A stretch of DNA of 15,358 nt from UBA1858 sp963976865 (GTDB taxonomy: Bacteria; Pseudomonadota; Gammaproteobacteria; UBA4575). Positions within the stretch are counted from its first letter, which is position 1. Each line of letters starts with the position of its first letter. The notes beneath the pieces are model-generated. The model was not told the DNA's origin. It worked only from the letters and a program-made list of their open reading frames with translations, and made no database searches. The DNA is taken from the NCBI GenBank assembly GCA_963976865.1, contig CAXBLY010000013.1, positions 1-15,358 of the forward strand. The letters run 5' to 3'. A program made the position numbers and the translations under genes. Of this stretch, positions 14,334-15,358 are shown in pieces.

Positions 14334-14867
14334 TTAACCTTTCTCTACCTGGCCGAACTCCAGTTCAACCGGAGTTGAACGCCCAAATATCTGAACCGCA
14401 ACAAGCATACGGCTCTTCTCATAATTCACTTCTTCAACGACACCATTGAAATCATTAAATGGACCATCAGTGACGCGAACCACTTCACCCGGCTCAAACA
14501 GCACTTTCGGTCGTGGTTTATCTACTCCATCCTGAATCCGCTGCAATATAGCATCAGCCTCGCGATCCGGGATTGGCGCCGGTTTATCGGTAGTTCCTCC
14601 GATAAATCCAAGTACTTTAGGGACATCTTTAACCAGATGCCAGGAATCATCATCCATATCCATTTGTACCAGCACGTAACCAGGAAAGAATTTACGCTCA
14701 CTTCGCTTCTTCTGGCCTTCGCGCATCTCGACTACTTCTTCCATCGGCACTAATATCTCGCCGAATTTGTCCTGCATTCCCAAACGCTCTATACGTTCAT
14801 GCAAGTAACGCTTCACCTGATTTTCAAATCCAGAATAAGCGTGGACTACATACCATCTTAATGCCAT
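14334..14867 (-). CDS. nusG: Transcription termination/antitermination factor NusG
   Basis: NusG binds the RNA polymerase clamp, suppresses pausing, and links polymerase to Rho or to the ribosome through S10. The 177-residue protein (181 in E. coli) has the NGN domain (about 1–115, opening WYVVHAYSGFENQVKRYL, with RKFFPGYVLVQM) and a KOW domain (about 123–177, FEPGEVVRVTDGPFNDF). The KOW loop IFGRSTPVELEF, which contacts S10 and Rho in E. coli, is intact, so this is housekeeping NusG and not an RfaH-type paralogue. The ATG has GAGGAG at 7 bases. It follows secE by 15 bases, so the two are almost certainly co-transcribed. Confidence 0.99.
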   Translation of the reverse strand: MALRWYVVHAYSGFENQVKRYLHERIERLGMQDKFGEILVPMEEVVEMREGQKKRSERKFFPGYVLVQMDMDDDSWHLVKDVPKVLGFIGGTTDKPAPIPDREADAILQRIQDGVDKPRPKVLFEPGEVVRVTDGPFNDFNGVVEEVNYEKSRMLVAVQIFGRSTPVELEFGQVEKG

Positions 14868-14882
14868 ATCGCTACTCCTCGA

Positions 14883-15251
14883 TTATCCAATGATCATTCT
14901 CATGATCCAGCCCAGGAATGTATCCAGCAACCAGAGAAATAATCCCACCAGCACAACCACCACCAGTATAACCAGTGTTGTCTGTAGTGTTTCCGCCCGG
15001 GTAGGCCAAACCATTTTGCGAACTTCTGTTCGCGCAGATTGCATAAATCCCATTAACGAACGACCTTTAGTCGTGGTTAATGCTATTCCGGCAGCAACAA
15101 TTGCAAACAGCAGTATACCAAGTACCCGGTATAAAAGCGGCTGATCCGCATATTGATAGAACCCGTAAAACCCAACAAGCAGAAGGATTGCAGCCAATGC
15201 TAGTTTGACTTTATCCATCCCGCTATTTGTCTGTTCAGCCGTTTCGGCCAT
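14883..15251 (-). CDS. secE: Protein translocase subunit SecE
   Basis: SecE is the essential clamp subunit of the SecYEG channel in the inner membrane. The 122-residue protein has three predicted membrane helices (about 16–34, 39–58 and 92–117), the long form found in E. coli and other Gammaproteobacteria. Many bacteria have a single-helix SecE. The conserved cytoplasmic amphipathic segment EVRKMVWPTRAET is at 76–88, just before the last helix, where it packs on SecY. The ATG is preceded by AAGGA at 9 bases. The gene starts 32 bases after the tRNA-Trp 3' end, so it is probably processed from the same transcript. Confidence 0.98.
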   Translation of the reverse strand: MAETAEQTNSGMDKVKLALAAILLLVGFYGFYQYADQPLLYRVLGILLFAIVAAGIALTTTKGRSLMGFMQSARTEVRKMVWPTRAETLQTTLVILVVVVLVGLFLWLLDTFLGWIMRMIIG

Positions 15252-15273
15252 TTTACTATTTCCTTAAATTCTT

Positions 15274-15289
15274 CTGCCAGTATTGGCAG
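15274..15289 (-). repeat. Hairpin joining the tRNA-Trp 3' end to its trailer
   Basis: CTGCCA, which contains the encoded CCA end of tRNA-Trp, is followed on the minus strand by ATAC and then TGGCAG, its exact complement. This 6-base-pair hairpin would occupy the tRNA 3' terminus in the precursor. It could influence 3' trimming by RNases or expression of secE downstream. It could also be chance, since the stem is short. Confidence 0.4.
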
Positions 15290-15358
15290 GCCAGGAGGGA
15301 CTTGAACCCCCAACCTACGGTTTTGGAGACCGTCGCTCTGCCAATTGAGCTACTGGCC
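15284..15358 (-). tRNA. tRNA-Trp (anticodon CCA), lacking its first base
   Basis: The minus strand folds into a full cloverleaf. The acceptor arm needs one more base (A expected) beyond the right edge to pair GGCCAG with CTGGCCT. The D arm is GCTC/GAGC, and the anticodon arm is ACGGT–CTCCAAA–ACCGT with anticodon CCA. The variable loop is AGGTT, and the T arm has TTCAAGT with one G·U pair. The discriminator base is G, as expected for bacterial tRNA-Trp, and the 3' CCA is encoded. With the missing base it is 76 nucleotides. tRNA-Trp upstream of secE is a common gammaproteobacterial arrangement. Confidence 0.98.

Noticed and set aside
1..15358. A hidden mobile element, CRISPR array, defence system or other novel multigene system
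   Set aside because: All long coding frames are accounted for by conserved housekeeping genes on one strand. The gaps are under 300 bases and hold only regulatory structures. No direct-repeat arrays or transposase fragments were seen.

Overview
This window is a contiguous run of the bacterial transcription–translation core, all on the minus strand. In transcription order (right to left) it reads tRNA-Trp, secE, nusG, rplK (L11), rplA (L1), rplJ (L10), rplL (L7/L12), rpoB, rpoC, rpsL (S12), rpsG (S7), fusA (EF-G) and the first 11 codons of tuf (EF-Tu). No gene is supported on the plus strand, and there is no mobile element, CRISPR array, prophage or toxin–antitoxin locus. I found no new multigene system. 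What deserves attention is in the intergenic RNA and in one ribosomal protein.

The organism is most likely a gammaproteobacterium of moderate GC content. RpoC matches E. coli residue numbering exactly from its zinc ribbon through the trigger-loop region, RpoB carries the gammaproteobacterial architecture, SecE has the three-helix form, and the L10 leader is recognisable. Unlike E. coli, the rif cluster (secE to rpoC) and the str cluster (rpsL to tuf) are adjacent, as in many other Gammaproteobacteria. I cannot name a genus from the sequence alone.

Layout: 15358–14334 holds tRNA-Trp, the SecE translocase subunit and the NusG elongation factor. Positions 14333–13085 hold a short hairpin, a candidate L1 autoregulatory site, then L11 and L1 separated by 2 bases. 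Positions 13084–12807 are a 278-base leader containing the conserved L10(L12) binding element. Positions 12806–11859 encode L10 and L7/L12, which form the ribosomal stalk. Positions 11858–11667 hold two strong hairpins, probably an attenuator and an RNase III-type processing site. Positions 11666–3265 encode the RNA polymerase beta and beta' subunits. Positions 3264–3144 hold a near-consensus sigma70-type promoter followed at once by a strong intrinsic terminator. Positions 3143–1 encode S12, S7, EF-G and the start of EF-Tu.

The genes together make the core RNA polymerase, its NusG factor, the GTPase-associated centre of the ribosome (L11, L10, L12), the L1 stalk, two 30S proteins, and the translocation GTPase that works on that centre. 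Regulation probably relies on translational feedback by L1 and L10 (and possibly S7), on stem-loops that set polymerase-subunit output against ribosomal-protein output, and on a separate promoter for the str genes.
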